A model generated the notes under the pieces. That model saw only the letters and a list, made by a program, of their open reading frames with translations, made no database searches and had not been told where the DNA came from. A DNA stretch of 64,000 nucleotides. It comes from Colius striatus. Its lineage: Eukaryota > Chordata > Aves > Coliiformes > Coliidae. The translations under genes were made by a program, and so were the position numbers. The stretch covers positions 1,539,501 to 1,603,500 of the forward strand of contig NC_084767.1 of NCBI RefSeq assembly GCF_028858725.1, in the 5' to 3' direction. This document shows positions 14,575 to 27,300 of the stretch, piece by piece; position 1 is the stretch's first letter, and every line of letters starts with the position of its first letter.

Positions 14575-14745
14575 TTCATCCAGACCTGATGCAATTAAAT
14601 GCTCTACGTTATTAATATTAACAAGATTTACTGCTCCCCATTCACAAATGATTTGCATTTTTATGCATTCTTTTAGCATGGATCATCATGAATTTCTTTG
14701 GTATTCATGAGGTTGCAATTTGTGTATTTCCATAATTACCTCATC
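14575..14745. promoter_or_regulatory. Candidate non-coding regulatory block with octamer
   Basis: AT-rich block with a perfect POU octamer ATTTGCAT at 14651-14658, immediately followed by a second octamer-like TTATGCAT. TAAT-type homeodomain cores and repeated ATCATGAAT/TATTCATGA half-palindromes lie alongside. Enhancer-like by motif content only. Confidence 0.22.
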
Positions 14746-15344
14746 ATAGTCTCCATTAGGTAATGGACCAAGGGCATAAAACACCAAGCAGAATTCAAAA
14801 GCAGTATTGGCCCAATGCTCCATTGAGAGACCCTTTTTTCCCCCTTGTCCTTGAAGCAGAGCTCACAGGAAAGCCCTGGGAAAGCTCTGCCCAAGCATGA
14901 GCTGGGGCTTGCAGGGTGAGATTGAAAAATAAATACATAAAAACCTATCAGGGCTTGGTCACTACAGTCTTTGGGAATTTCTCTACTCCCCAGAGCAAGG
15001 TCCCCTGAGCAGTTCTCTGCACAGCTCCTAAAAAGGTTATACCATGTCATCACAAGATAAGAAATCACAATCATTTCGGTTCCATGGTTTTTAAAGTTGG
15101 ACACAACCGAGAACTGAAGTGCTCACACTGACACCTTCTGCCCATCAGGTCCAAAAATGGCTTGGACAAACTGTCCCTCACATCAGAACACTGCCACTGC
15201 ATCCCCTAAGGGAAAGTTCACATCCAGAACTAACCCAACCCATCCCTCATGGATAATTCACTAGCGCACTGGAGGGAGAGGGAGGAAGAAGGAGAGATGA
15301 ATTTCATGTACATAAAATCCTTTTTGTGTACTTAGGAACGGATA

Positions 15345-15665
15345 TGAACAGATTTTAAATTAACAGGCTTAGTTCTCTGCTGGGCAAGTGATCTAAAACG
15401 TCCAATAAATAATTCATCCCAGCACCATCCATCAGTGTGCAGCCTGGTCTGTGACGCAGACCATGTCAGGGGGTTCTTACTTTGTGAAAGAGAGACAACT
15501 TAATTCAGTGCAAAGTGAATAATCCAAAATCCCATAAATGATTCATCACTGGATTAAAAGCTATAGATTTCTCCATAGAAATTCTCTACCCTGCATTAAA
15601 TATGCAGATTGTGTGGTGTGTATTAACTACTGAATGGCTTACTTAAGCATGACACCAGCTCTGGT
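15345..15665. promoter_or_regulatory. Candidate non-coding regulatory block
   Basis: Non-repetitive block with three near-copies of the ATAAATAATTCATC / ATAAATGATTCATC type within about 150 bp (near 15405, 15534 and, in part, 15516). Repeated short motifs of one kind can mark a transcription-factor cluster. No coding potential was seen. Confidence 0.2.
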
Positions 15666-18600
15666 GCTAGAGAGTAACTTTGGAGCCATGGATCTTCACT
15701 AGATGAACATCTAAGCATGAAAAGGAGTTATCTTCAAGTGTTCAAGGTTCACTAACATCAGTAGAATTACAGACCATACACCAGTGTGTGAGCAAGGAGA
15801 GCCAGACCTTAATATATATATTTTTTTCCAAAAGATACCTATAGACAGGACTTATTCCGTGGTTCTGATTACCCACCCTGCTCCTCTTTTCTTAGGCGTT
15901 AAAACAAACAAATAACTAAAACTCACACCAACAATCCTTTCACTTTTTTCTAGATATATGTTTTAAACAATTCACTTTTGAAAAGGCAGTAAGACATGCA
16001 GGTTCTTCTTAGGAATAAAAGATAGCCGTTTGGGGAAGTGGAGGATTTCTCTTCTCCTTGAAGAAGGCTCAGTGCTTGAAAGAGTAAAGAAGTGAAATTA
16101 CTGGTAAACAAACTTATACCAGAGATCATTTCCCAGCACCCCTTCACTTCACAATCCTTCCAACACTGTGCACACTTCAGTTTGCATCTATCTTTTTGAG
16201 CTGAGTTTACCAAAAGGTAAGGAAATGAGCCTTCCTACCAAAGGGTTCTCTGTAGAAAGCCCTGCTCTAATCTCAGTGTTTCTCTCAGCTATGAGCACTC
16301 CCCAAAGCGACTGTTTGGAGGGCCCCTTGATAAGATGACCATTGAGTTTGATTGCAGTGGGGAGTAGATGCTGAAATGATCCACGAGATGGTTAGAGGTT
16401 GAGATTTCGTTTGCCAGGTCACTGCCACCACAGTGTGATTGCAGGAGGTGCCAGGTCTCAGTCTTGGGTTTTATGTCGCGAATTAGCAAGAGAAACCAAA
16501 GCAATGCTTCTCCCAGCTGGGATCTGACATCAATGGGAAGTGGAAAATGAGTTCATGGCCACCACTGCCTCAGGAGCACAAGGAAAATGGGGTGTTACTG
16601 AGACTTTCAGGAAATGTTGTTGCTACAGGACACATAAGCCAGAGCCCAGGCCAAGCATGCAGCAAGTGTGCCTTGGAGCCAGCCACGAGCTGAGCTCCTC
16701 GGCAGGATTTCCATCACAACTGGAGCAAGGCTGCATTTATTCTGCTCATTGGCAGTAAGTCTGCATCAGCTTTGTAGCCTCTTCAAATAACTTATTTCTC
16801 TGCTTGTTGTCTGTGGCTCAGTTTTGCCATCTGCTGTCATTCTGCAGCCACACATCCCATCTCTTCTTTCTACCAGGCTAAAATTTTCCACTTTTTCATG
16901 CATTCATCTCACACTGTGCAGTTATCTCTGTTCTTTCCCCAAGTCCCATGATGCTATTTATTCTTATTTCTAATTTCCTACGTACTCAGCCACATTCTTC
17001 CCTTCTGCTTGCTCTTTCTTAAGCTCCAATTAGATTGTACCTTTGGAACCCAGAGATTTATTTATATTAACCTCAAAAAATGCCTAGGAAAGCACATTAC
17101 AGCTAAGAAACAAACCTGGAAACATAATGAAATGTGCTGCTGAGATGGGAAGGGACTATCAGACCAGTCAGCTCCAATGAAGTCTGTTAAGAGAGGTCTC
17201 TTATCTGAAAATCATGCTCAGTTCATTCATTTGGTTTCTCTTTTAAAGGGTTTGTATTCCTAACTCAGTGCTTGTCCTTTTCTATTTTTTTCTCTCCAGT
17301 GTTTCATCCTGTTTTCTCATTAGCCAACCCCATGTCCCCAAATATTCAGATCTGCCTTTTTAATTGCTTTCCTGTACCTCCTCCATACTCATGGGGTAGT
17401 TCAGTCGTTATCTCTTCACGTCAGACCTCCTTTACCCAATTGAATCAGGCATTTTGATACAGACAGTTGTCCACAAAGTACTGGGGTCCAGAGAAAACTA
17501 TTACTTGGACCACAAGCTAAATTCTTCATTAATTAACCAACTTGCTCCGTGGAGCAGAGCCAGGCTTCCCAGATATAACACCATTTAGACATGACATGGA
17601 CTCTGAACAAATTAAAACCCACTTTGCTCTAGTCCCAGGCTCCCAGCGCAAGCCCGTAAGTGCTGCAATACCTTCAGCAGCTGAAGAACACTGGGGAGAG
17701 GTGTTAAAGCTGAATGATTTCAGGTCTTAGCACTTAGCAGCATGAAAGATGACAGGAGGCAAGGTCTGGGGAGGCTGGAGTTTTTTGTAAAAGGCACGAC
17801 AGTTTTAAAGCAAATGGCTTGCTCATTGGCAACTCCTTGGGAGATTTGGGAGGGCAGGGAGGGCAGGTGCAGGCAGGCAGACTCTGCAGGGAGAGCTGCT
17901 TCAGTGAGTTCAGCGGGCAGCAACAAGTTGTGGCAAAGCAGTTCTCGGGGAAACCCCAAGACACAACAGCACAAGCCTCACAGCAGCTGCCAAGGGCCAG
18001 GTTGTCTTTTGCCAAAGTTTTCCCTGCCTGAAACACTAGCTTCTGCAGGAGCTTGCAGCTAAAATTCTGTGTATTGTTTTAAGCTGCTTACTGGAGGATT
18101 TTCTTGGCTGTAATGTTTTATCTTTAAGTACACTTCTTTACCTTCCAAGATAAAAGTCTTAAAAACAAAGACTAAGATTTCCAGATACCAGTGACATACT
18201 CTCTGATAGTCTTTTCTTCCTCAAAACCTGCTGCTTTTACACAGATTTTCTTCACTAGATCCAGAAACTGCATTCTGGGTCTTCTGTTGCTGTTGGAAAA
18301 CATCATTGCTTTTTCCTTCAGCTGTATTTTAAAAGGCTCCTTTTAACCTTTCACTGGACATACTGACAGCCAGGGTCAGCTCCTCAGAAATTACTTCAAT
18401 ACATTTCCATTTAAATGTAATCCTCCCAGATTCCTTGCTTCCAGTTGCCACTCTAACCCCAAACCTCAGCCTCAGTAATTGGGGTGGATAAAAAGATTAA
18501 AACCTCAGCAACATAAGTTACACTTACAGCTTCCCTGAAGCATTTCTGGGCTGCATTTCCATATGGCTGATCAGATCAAAATCACTTTGTTGGCTCCTAT

Positions 18601-18689
18601 TTCTTCTACTCTTGTGCAGCTCACCAAAGAAGGGCTTTCAAGTCCAGCCAGCGTGACAGCAAATGCACTAGAACCTTCCCCAGCAAGAA

Positions 18690-18815
18690 TCAGCCCTGCT
18701 CTGAAGACATTATTAGTGCAGAGCTAATTAATAAGAGCAAAAGGATTGACCCACCCTACCAATTGGAAGTAGCAATTAAGATACTGCTGGTTTAATTAGC
18801 ACATTAACTTGGGAG
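18690..18815. promoter_or_regulatory. Candidate TAAT-rich regulatory block
   Basis: Dense TAATTAG/CTAATTAAT/GCAATTAAG/TTTAATTAGC homeodomain-type cores within about 110 bp, in sequence without open frames or repeats. Suggestive only. Confidence 0.18.
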
Positions 18816-20751
18816 AAGGAAAAAAAAAAGCTACTTTTTTATTGTTTTAAAGGAGTACATCAAAACTGCTGGGTTTTTTTTTCCCCCTTATATTCATTAT
18901 GGATTTGTGTGGGATTCATGCCTAGAAGCATTTTGAGGTTTCAGGCCCCCAAACTCCACATGTGCCGCTTGTTGAGGTGAGAGCAGCCACATTAACCAGC
19001 ATGGGACAGTCTTAGCTGAGCAAACCAAATCTGGGCCACATCCTCTTTTTAGGGACTATCCTCTGCCTCCCACAGGGTGCACAGTAGGGTGCTGAACCTG
19101 GGCAAGACTGAGACGGACCCCAAAGAGGAACTTCCCCGTCCTCCCTCTAACTCACAGCCTGTAAGAAGACGCTGGAGAGTCAAAAAGTCTCACCACAGCC
19201 CTGAGCATGACTGGCAGAGAAGTCCAGAGCTGGCACACAGGGTTTTCTTCTGATCAAATGCTCTTCCCACAGTCTGCCCTTGCTCTGGGTTGTCATTGCC
19301 CGGAGCTGCTAGGGCAGGGGCTGGGAAACTCCAGGCAATGGAGATAGATAACAAACAGCATTGTGGATTTGAGCCTTCTCCCATGCTGTTCCCATAGTCA
19401 CTGTAGTAGAACTGGTGAGGACCCCAATGAGATAAATGAAAGCTCTGCAGCATATCCCATTAATGATCTCAGCCCCACCTCACTAATGCTCCCAGGCTGG
19501 TTATCAACTCAGTCTAGCTTTTAAAGCCTCGATCTCATCCCAGCTGAAACACTAGCAAAAGTGCCCTCTGAAAGGGTGATATTAGCATGGTGAAATGATG
19601 GGGTTTGTTCTCCATGCACTGCTGATCTGCCCTGCAGCCACTCAAAGGTTCCAGTATTCCCAGCTGAGTAGAAGACAAGGTTAATGCTGCAGAGCTATCA
19701 TTATGGCAGCATTCACAGAGCTTGAGGATAACAGGGATGATTTCAGGTTTCTCTTACTGCTCTATGCTGGCAGCAGCCCTGCATCCTGCTCAGGTATCCC
19801 AGGGCCAAGCCAAGGTCCACAGTGTAGAGTTGGGCTGTCCCCAACACTAATCACACACCTGTCCATGCAGCCCAGGGTGTCCAAACCATGCCCAGCCTCA
19901 GGGTCATCTCTGAGCACCACACAGGGATATGTGTGAGCAGCTAAACAGCCACAGACTGCTTTCTAGCTCTGTGATGCCAAAGTCCTGGGAAAAGAAACGG
20001 CAGGTCCTGCCAGTGCCCCTGTGGATGAGATTGGAGTGTTGGGACAGCTTGCTGCTGCAGAGAGGGATGACACAAATTCTGTCCCCAGCAGCAGTAATGT
20101 TCTCCTCCCACAGCCCTTCTGTCCCACTAGAAGAAGCAGAAGGTGAATGCCACCTTTCATCTCTTCTTCTTCACTGCTTTTAGTGTCCCCAGAGTCTGAA
20201 GGGACGGCCAAGTTACCAAGATGTGGCTGTGCTCTGTGTTGTGCTTCTCATCTTCAGCTTCTATAGAAGATAAATGGTCAGCACCAGGGGGACTGGACAC
20301 TCCAGTCTCATTCATACAAAGCCTAGACAGACAGCACTATGCTACCCTATGGCTTGATGCTGGGGCCCTAGACAAAGCACCCTGGGGCTGCATGGTGCAG
20401 GTCTGCATTGCCAAACACACTCCAACATGAGAGCTGCTGATTTTTGCAGGTCCTTGTCATGAGGATCAAAGGGCAACTCCAAACAAACAATTGGGGATTC
20501 TCTGCACACATTGATGGGAAAGACATGGATTCACAAAGGGGTGGAATGGGGTTTTGTGGCAGCAGGAGAGAAAAATTTCCCTGCAGGTTATTCTTTTGGG
20601 TATTTTCCCACCTCTGGAAATGCTGCAGCAGTTCTTTAGAGAGCTGAGACAGCATACCCAGCCGTTCCAGCACCTGGGGAATCACTGACTCCTGTTCAAA
20701 TGCCTTAGGATGTGACATGAAAAACACAACTGCCAGCAGTAAATTACAAAG

Positions 20752-20757
20752 TTTATT
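20752..20757 (-). terminator. Candidate TIMD4 polyadenylation signal
   Basis: The minus strand reads AATAAA here, about 535 nt after the TIMD4 stop codon. It is followed 25-35 nt later by a GT-rich run (GTTGTGTTTTT on the minus strand), which fits a cleavage site near 20,730. It is the first canonical signal I found downstream of the stop. Confidence 0.5.
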
Positions 20758-21291
20758 AACACAGTCTCCAAGGGTCATTGAAACATGCTGAATCACAGGC
20801 AGCATTGGTACCCCTCAAGTAATCTACCTTTTTGATTTATACTCTCAGCATTCTTGCTTAATTTTTCCCTCGATTATATAAAAGCAGTAAGAACTGTATT
20901 CGCTGGGGGAGGGGGTTTCTGGCAATTTGAAGTTAAGCAGCGTTCCATGTTACTTCTGTTCCTTCACAGTATAAGTTGTATTCAAGGAAAAGGATTAGTA
21001 AATATAGAGAAAAACAAATTCAACTCTCTGACACGGTATTAGTATGGAAGAAGATGCCAGGAACACCTACAACTAATGCATAAAGCTCCCTATCAAAGAA
21101 GCTTCTGTGTGCAATGAGTTTTTAAAGTGACGTGGCAAAATTTGCACAAATATTTCAAGCGTTCTCAGTCGAAGCTTTGTCCTTTGCTTTACCCACATCG
21201 ATATTCTGAGGGCTCGTAAGCATCTCTCAATGCAGCATGAAACAGGTCCTTTCTTATTTTCCAGGGGGTCTACAGATGGTGTAGGAGCTCT

Positions 21292-21364
21292 TTACAAGGA
21301 AAATACATTGTTTTCTCCTTCAGCGCCACTGAAAACTTTTTCAAGGTCTTCCACCGGTCGAAAG
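21292..21364 (-). CDS. TIMD4: TIMD4 final coding exon (tail end)
   Basis: 73 nt of coding sequence after acceptor CTCTCTACAG, phase 2. It encodes FRPVEDLEKVFSGAEGENNV followed by F-S-L and TAA at 21294-21292. The aromatic residue is Phe359 where TIM-1 and TIM-3 have a tyrosine, as in mammalian TIM-4 (GLFTL end). Confidence 0.82.
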
Positions 21365-24300
21365 CTGTAGAGAGAGGCACAGATCAGCATGGAAGGGGCA
21401 AAACCACATTGCTGCTTCTGAGCATCCTTTATGAATTCTAACACTGGCAAATTCCCATTGGGTTCATCAACTTCCATGGTGCAATGCCTGCTTTTTACAC
21501 TAGGGAAGTGTTGACCATGCTTATGTTCTTCTAACGAATGAGAAAGGTCTTATAGGCACAGCTGTAGGGCAACCACCATGAGACTGAGAAAGGAGTTTCT
21601 CCTTGGCCCCCAAACCTTATCTCCTAGATGGGGTATGTAGTGGGGGACTATCTATGAAAAATTATCAGTCTTTGAAAAAGAAATGATACTTCACTGGATT
21701 ACCCTGGGGTTTGTCTAGAGAAAACCCGTTATTCGAGATAAACCAGAAGACATGAACTTATCAGCTACACCTGCACAGAATGACTCATCATACTCCCTGA
21801 TTTCATGTCTGCTGCAAAATCATCACCTAGCTCAGTGATGACCTCAGATACTTTGGTGTGACCCAGGAGTGTGTGAGAAAGTGCAGTGGCCCCGTGAGAG
21901 CTGCAAGATTTATCTAGTGATGGAAAGCTTGGTTTGCCACATGGCTGCAGCTTACCCTTTGTGGGCCCCATTCTTTGTGTATTGCAATGAATTGTCACCA
22001 GAGAGGACTGTTCCTAAATCCCTTTCTGAGCAATCATTTTGGCAGTTGACCATTATAACCATTTATCTCTTAATTTCTTTAAAACAACCCCACCAGGGTC
22101 ATGCTCTGGTGTTAGATCAAAGAATAAAGCAGATTAGGTACTTCCTTAAGCTGGGGTCACTGTGTAACTCCTGTCCAGTGCTCTGGATGTGTGGTCCTTG
22201 CTACATAGAAACAGCATCCAGGATCCAGTGCCTGAGTTTCTGGAGTGAAGCTATCTGAAGCTTGTTTATAATACAACTTCAGCAGTCAGCACCACAAGCC
22301 AGTACTACAGCTGTTACAATCAGTGGCCAATACCTTCCTGCCTCTAAGAAAAATTACATTGGAACTTTTAATAGGAAAATGCAAAATGGATTACCTTTTT
22401 ATTGCAAACTTCTTTGTGTGTTTACCTGGAAGCAAAGTAATATCAATGTCACAATGGCAAAAAAAAGAGAGAAATATATAGCTCTAATTAATCCATCAAA
22501 TGAGTTTCAGAAGCAAAGAGAGTAAGTTGCAAAGTTTCTGTGGGCTGAGTGTGAAGGAAAGGATCTCATTCTGATTTAAGTTACACCAATGTCTGTCAGG
22601 AGCAATTCCAGGAAAGTACAGGACCACTTTACTGCAAAGCAAGAGCCAACAAGACGAGCCAGACCTGCAACAAGTGAGTGAACAGGTTCTTTGCACACGC
22701 TTCCTCCTGCTGCATCCCCACCAACTCATGCTCCCTGGTCTCCTCGTGGTGAGACAGTCCTGGAGTAAGGACGGCAACCCCCGTGAGATGAACAGAGTGC
22801 TCTCACGGAGGCTGTGGCAGATTCACCAGACAATTAACCAGAGACACAGAAGGACACTTGTACTAGGCCAGCACTAGAACCATTAATCGATGGTGTGCTT
22901 GGGGTTACTTACGTTTCCAAAACAAGGAGGAGAGCATCAGTATTAAAAGAATGGACACTGCTACGAGAGCGGCGGTGAGAATGGCATAGCTGGGAAACTG
23001 GAAGGGAGAAGATAAAAACTGAAAAGGCTTTAGAAGCATGTTGACTTCAGACCTATTCATGCAGGAGTGGGTTGCCCTAGAGGCTAAGAGCTCTAAAATA
23101 ACTGCTTTGGGCTGGAGCTTGCAATGCTTTTCTGAGCTTGTCTGTACAAAATATGGAGAAGATGCATCAGGCTGATCATGATAAGCAACATGAATCACTT
23201 GTTAAACACTTAATAAATCTTCTGAAGCATTTGAGCCTATAGATCCATCTCATGCTACGTGAACTTCTTAATAAGGTGTCTAAAGCAGGAGCTTAGTTAC
23301 CCTTGTCCTTCTCTTAATTAGAGATAGGGGAGCCTAAAAACCCTCCTAAGTTGCCTTTTGCCTGGTCACACCCCAAGGATGCTACTTATGTCTTACAGGA
23401 CTGTCAGGAGGATGAGGTTTTTCTCAAGTGTCCAAGCCAGAGAAGCTAAGACTTTGGCTCTCTCCACTGGAAAGATGAATAGATGGCTCCTGAGCTTCTA
23501 AACAAAAGTTTAAGCTACTGTTTGCAAACACTGTCACTTCAGTATGAATACACTGAAAACCACTAGAATGTTCTGTTGTTCTTCTAGCTTCTAGTTAAAC
23601 ACTCTTGAAACTTAGAGGAACTTTTACCTTATCTCCATTATCATCATGATTCTCAGTCTTGGTTTCCAAATCTGGTGAAATCCCTGAAAAGAAAAGAGAT
23701 TAAAATTATTACCGGCGCAGTCACCTGAAGGAGTGAGGGCTGCTGTGGTTTTCACTTCTTTAGTCAAGGAGTAATGAACTCTCAGAGTATGAGGAGGGTA
23801 AAATCTGGCCCCAAGTTGCAGGAATAAAGCACCTTGCAAACACAAGGTAACAATCTGTAATATACTAATGGTATATTGGGCAGTCATTGGGAAACATTAG
23901 GCTTCATCGAGGAAAGAGAAGGCTTCCCAGGGAAGCAATATAGTTGAAACTTATCTGCTGTGAAGGAGTTTTCATTTCTGTAAGCATGACAAGATGTCAT
24001 AAAGAGCATATGCAATAAACAAGGTACAAGTCTAAGTGGAAGAACTGCCTCAGTTTATTTGTGGTCCGATTAATGTGTGATTTCAGTTTTGAAAGCTGCA
24101 TTAGTACTGAAAACCACAGGAAACATCTTTACATTCAAAGATCACCATAGATTTAAGAAAGCTTTGTGGACACGATGCACTTTTTTTCTACCTAGGGATA
24201 TTAAGAATAATTCAGTTCTAGTTTTCTAAGATTTGGAAACAGGGATTAACTACATTAATGCTAAAGAACTGCTGAAACAAATGTTTCTGTTGTTATTCTA

Positions 24301-27300
24301 TGATCCTACATATCCTATGATCCTAGACACTTATTTTTGCTAGTGAATTGAAAGTCACAAAACATTAATCTAGGCTTGGGCCTTGGCTCATCATGATGCA
24401 AAGTACTGAAGAATGTAAGTATTTGGAACACTTGGTCACACAAAGCCCCCAACATTTAGCAGCATCTTAAAAACACAGGAGGTCACTCAGCTTAGTGAAT
24501 CAAAACCTCAGCTTACATCCTGTGACAGGAAAGCTCCTATGCTTTAGATTATACCCTAATGTATAGAAAGGCTGTGCTGAGTAGTGCTTTCAAAGTTTTG
24601 GCAAGAAAACAACGATGGAGCCTCCATCTGAGCAAAATCTGCCAGGGACCAGGTGAGTCATGTGTCGAGGCATGTATATGTGACATAGTTGGCGGTGACC
24701 GAGATCGCAGCCAAAGGAAACGTGATATGAGACATCAAAAGGTCACATCGTGATGGGGGTGATCAGATGGTCACAAATAATCCCACAGGGAAAAAAAAAC
24801 CCAACAACCTTTTTTTCTTTAAAAAAAACCCAAAACTAACTTTTCAGAGTACGTTACTGAGTGAATAACCTAATCTCCCCCAAATTTCTCAGTTCTGATC
24901 AGCTCTCTGTAAGAGCTGAGTTGATTTGTCTCCATGTACCAAACAACATGCTTGCATCTTATCAGAGACATGGACAGGGCACAGGTAGCTCATAGGCATC
25001 CAACTGTAGTGAGAGCTTCCCTCTGGAGTAGAAAAGACCTTATGGCTGATAAGCATTACAGCTAAACAAATATAACCAATAAAAGCCCAGCAAGTGCTAA
25101 AAATCCCAGGGATACATGTTGCCATAAGTCTGATTTGTGACAGCCCTCTTTTCTTCTTTCAGGGCAGAAAAGATCTGCAATTCAGCAGACCTACTCCCAA
25201 ATACACAAGTGCACATCTCACCAGATCTGACATGCATGTGCCACAAGTCAAAGTCTAACTTTCTGGCAGCATGCTGCAGTCTGCCTGATGGGGCAACTAT
25301 TGCTGCTTACTTTGCATACCTGAAGGAGAAAGGGTTCTCTTTGGGATTTGAAGCGTGGTCGGTGCTGGCAGGATGGTTGCAGGGGAAAAGCAGAAAAGAA
25401 AAACAGAGGAGAAACTAAATCAGAGCCTGGTCAGCAGGAGCCAGCTGCCAGACAGGTTGGATTAGCTGAGGCAAGAATTGTGCTTGGAGAATGAGGGCCA
25501 TGGTTTTCTTTCCCAGCCACTGTGCTAACATTAATACAGAGTTCAGCCACAAATTAGCCTTCCCTTACATAACAGTAAGGCTGAGGCTGGCCCATTTGGA
25601 GCATTATTTCACAGACTAATAGGAAGCTGAGTTGAGAACTTAATTTGGCTTATGGCTCTGACTGGACAGTGCTAAATTCTGCTGCAGCATTTTCACACAT
25701 GATGACAGTCTGGCTCTCGGAAATCGCATGACACAGGTTTTTGCATGGGTGGGAGTGTACATGACTCACATAAGCACAGTGTTTTCTGCTGTTACTGTTT
25801 TTGTGGTGGCTCCTTCTAGCCCACAGACACAACTTCAGTTGCCCCCAGAGTCCAAGAGGTAAGACTCTGCAAAGCTTCCTATTTACAATGGCAGAATATA
25901 AAGCATTATCCAGAATAATATCAGAAAGATGACAAGTGAGACAGGGGATAAGAAACCCTTGAAAATGCTCAAGACACCAGTTTAGTCTCTTCTGTAAGGC
26001 CTTTCCAGCAACATTAAGGAATGGTTTCCCAAATTCTATTTCTGCTCTAAGCTCCTAGGTCTAGCAAAAAAGACCCACAAAAATCTAAATACTGTGTTTT
26101 TTAAAGAAAAAAAAAGTGATTCTTGGCACTAGCTGAATCTAACAGAACTCTTAACAGCCAAACATGACATGTCATTCTTGAATTTCAGCTGTCCTTTTTT
26201 TAAGTCCTTATTTGAGGTGATCTGGTGGGCAGACTATCACACCTGAATAACTTGAGCCATTCTACTTTTTTACTTAGCTGAGAGATAGAAAGTGCAAACT
26301 TCAGGTAAGTTTGTTCATATCTCTGACAGAATAATTTTGTATACCAGTTGCTTTCCTCTTGACAGAATGACTGATAGTAGTGGTAATTGCCTGCTGCTTT
26401 CCATCACGACCGAGGACACATGTTGAGCATTTGAGAGGTGAGCCTGCAGCCACATCTGGCTGAATATATTCGATTGAGGTTCAAAGCTCACAGCACTCAG
26501 GGAAGGGTCAATGAACTCACAGTGACAAAAAGTCAGGTGTTTGAGAATCCAGCTTGGATGATGACAAAGACCAGTTCTTCATTTCTCTCAGTACCAACAG
26601 TAGTGAGTGACTCAAAATTTACTTCTTTTGGAGGCTTAAACAGCATGTTTTTATCAGCTGTTGTTATATTTTGATTTCAAACAAGCGTGGACCCCAGACA
26701 TCTCTTACTTCCATGTACAATGAATAGCCATTAGTACACATTTGGTGCAGTCTTGAGAGCAGTCAACACTTTTGAGTAGTCAACTTCTTCATTTCTCTGA
26801 ACATGCAACTGCTGACCTTGCAAGATTATCATACTCACCTGCAGTTGTTACATCTTCCCACACGAGTGAAGTGTGAGCAATTTTTGTTCCTTCTGCAGTC
26901 AGAAATGTGCTCGGGAATTGTGCAGTCACTGAAACAAGCAAAAGCAATGCTTATAAAAATCATTGGCTATGGGTCTTCATACGGTATTCAAAATTGCTTG
27001 CACTGTCCTGCATCTGAAACCAAGATTTGAAGATCTGCACTTTGGTTTTCATGTCTGCATCTGGTCCTACCCAGAAAAATGATGGACATGGCTAGTGGTT
27101 ACATGTTCTAACCATTCAACTGTGGATGTAACTAGCTGTTGTTAAGTTTAAATGGGATGTTTTGTAATGGCTGCAAGGCAAGAGATGATACAGAAAAGCT
27201 GTTCTCAGAAGTTCAGGTCATAAAGAATAGAACACCTCAAAAAATATACCAAATAGAGGTCTTGTGTGCAGACGTCAACCTGTGGAAAAGAAGTCATCAG

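Larger units (their letters stand above)
1..20730. other. Gene-poor left flank, no gene recognised
   Basis: I read both strands for conserved protein families and TIM-like immunoglobulin exons and recognised none. The open frames here are short, have no recognisable domains, and are what random sequence would give. The longest, 752-1279 on the plus strand (175 codons), matches nothing I know. The stretch is mostly unique, moderately AT-rich sequence with one CR1 end at about 8.69 kb and scattered TA-rich microsatellite patches (about 10.67-10.71 and 13.78 kb). In the human order the next gene out from TIMD4 on this side is SGCD, at a large distance, so an intergenic reading is expected. Candidate regulatory blocks are listed separately. 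Confidence 0.6.

Noticed and set aside
17100-17200. GGGAAGGGACTATCAGACCA-like sequence as a CR1 end
   Set aside because: Only a short resemblance to the CR1 3' segment, without the terminal octamers; too weak to call.
20368-20805. 145-codon minus-strand frame downstream of TIMD4
   Set aside because: It overlaps the likely polyadenylation region, has no known domain, and no splice link to TIMD4 was found.
21365-21477. Upstream extension of the last TIMD4 exon (M-E-V-D-E-P-N reading), which recalls the TIM-3 V-E-E-P-N tail
   Set aside because: No acceptable acceptor in the right phase. The strong CTCTCTACAG acceptor at 21365 and the matching paralogue exon start make the shorter exon better.
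21765-21998. Minus-strand 77-codon frame as a TIMD4 tail exon
   Set aside because: It lacks resemblance to TIM tails. The exons at 22425-22395 and 21364-21292 complete the frame and match known TIM-4 ends.
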